From positions 1 to 6,432 of the forward strand of contig JAURZP010000405.1 of the NCBI GenBank assembly GCA_030653335.1: DNA of 6,432 nucleotides. Reading direction: 5' to 3'. The DNA is from Methanoregula sp. Its GTDB lineage: Archaea; Halobacteriota; Methanomicrobia; Methanomicrobiales; Methanospirillaceae. Under the pieces are notes generated by a model, which was not told where the DNA came from, ran no database searches, and saw nothing but the letters and a program-made list of their open reading frames with translations. Position 1 is the first letter of the stretch. Each line of letters starts with the position of its first letter. This document shows positions 5,933 through 6,432 of the stretch, one piece after another. Both the position numbers and the translations under genes were made by a program.

Positions 5933-6432
5933 TCAGGAACCAATCTGCAGGAGTCCCTGTTTCTTGATCTTGGTCATCATGTGGAACAGATCCCAGAACT
6001 TGGTGTACCCGGCTTTATGCAGGCGCTCAAGAATTTTTGCACGTTTTTCTACTTCAAGGTATATCTCTGACTTTTTACTATCAGGCATCCCAAGCATGGT
6101 GGCAATCTTGTTTTCGAGCAGGTATGAACTGCCTTTCCCGCTCCAGGTAAAGGTATCTGAAACCGGTTCCCAGCTGAACATTTCAACAAAGGTAAACCCT
6201 TGTGTTTCCGGGTTGAACCCAACCAGTTCATTACAGCTGATCATTCTCCTCACCAGCTGCCCATCCGGGCGCTTGACTGCACTCTGGATGACAACGAGGT
6301 TTAAGTTATCCACATAAGTCCGTGGAATGTTGATTGGATCTCCACAGAGACGCTGGATGAGTTTTTCAACCGATGCTGCGTGGAAAGTGCTCATTACAGG
6401 GTGACCTGTCTGCATGGCACCAAACGCCACTG
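5933..6432 (-). CDS. arlI: Archaellum motor ATPase ArlI (FlaI), C-terminal part
   Basis: The last 166 visible residues of ArlI, the hexameric ATPase of the type II/IV secretion superfamily that drives archaellum assembly and rotation. The frame is open to the right edge. The first complete codon is GTG, read here as an internal Val, not a start. The piece begins just after the expected Walker B region and shows the His box of the family (MQTGHPVMSTFHA), followed by the well-conserved KLIQRLCGDPINIP and DNLNLVVIQSAVKRPDG. The rest is the C-terminal domain with FSWEPVSDTFTWSG and a helical end (KSEIYLEVEKRAKILERLHK). About 70% of the protein, including its N-terminal domain and the Walker A motif, lies outside the window. 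It ends in TGA one base before the arlJ ATG, so the two are translationally coupled, as is usual for arlI-arlJ. Confidence 0.95.
   Translation of the reverse strand, partial: VAFGAMQTGHPVMSTFHAASVEKLIQRLCGDPINIPRTYVDNLNLVVIQSAVKRPDGQLVRRMISCNELVGFNPETQGFTFVEMFSWEPVSDTFTWSGKGSSYLLENKIATMLGMPDSKKSEIYLEVEKRAKILERLHKAGYTKFWDLFHMMTKIKKQGLLQIGS

Noticed and set aside
5892..6317. Open frame of 141 codons on the plus strand
   Set aside because: It is antisense to conserved arlI coding sequence and the start of arlJ, with no recognisable protein feature.

Overview
The window carries seven genes, all on the minus strand, that form the junction of an archaellum (archaeal flagellum) operon and a chemotaxis operon. 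It is almost certainly from a motile euryarchaeon. ArlI/ArlJ and CheF occur only in Archaea, and the CheY and CheB receiver domains look archaeal. The overall style and the moderate GC content (near 46% by eye) would suit a methanogen of the Methanomicrobiales. That placement is inference; nothing here fixes the genus.

In transcription order (right to left) the genes are: the C-terminal part of arlI/flaI (motor ATPase, entering from the right edge); arlJ/flaJ (membrane platform); an unrecognised 429-residue protein with two N-terminal membrane segments and a long, highly charged tail; cheF (archaea-specific adaptor); cheY (response regulator); cheB (receptor methylesterase); and the N-terminal 217 residues of cheA (histidine kinase, leaving through the left edge).

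How they work together (family knowledge): ArlI hydrolyses ATP to assemble and rotate the archaellum on the ArlJ platform. CheA phosphorylates CheY and CheB. CheY-P acts on the motor through CheF and the archaellar switch proteins, and CheB adjusts receptor methylation. The window therefore runs from motor through a possible linker to the signalling chain. The unrecognised protein sits exactly between the two modules and is the most interesting item. Its predicted topology puts nearly all of it in the cytoplasm beside the motor.

The genes are tightly packed. arlI/arlJ are 1 nt apart (or overlap by 11 nt with a TTG start), arlJ and the unknown gene 10 nt, cheY and cheB 2 nt, and cheB/cheA overlap by 8 nt. 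The only gaps are about 72 nt before cheF and 65 nt before cheY. Each holds an AT-rich TATA-like element about 33 nt upstream of the start codon, so internal promoters are possible. No stretch of 300 bases lacks a gene. I saw no RNA gene, mobile element, CRISPR array or convincing terminator.
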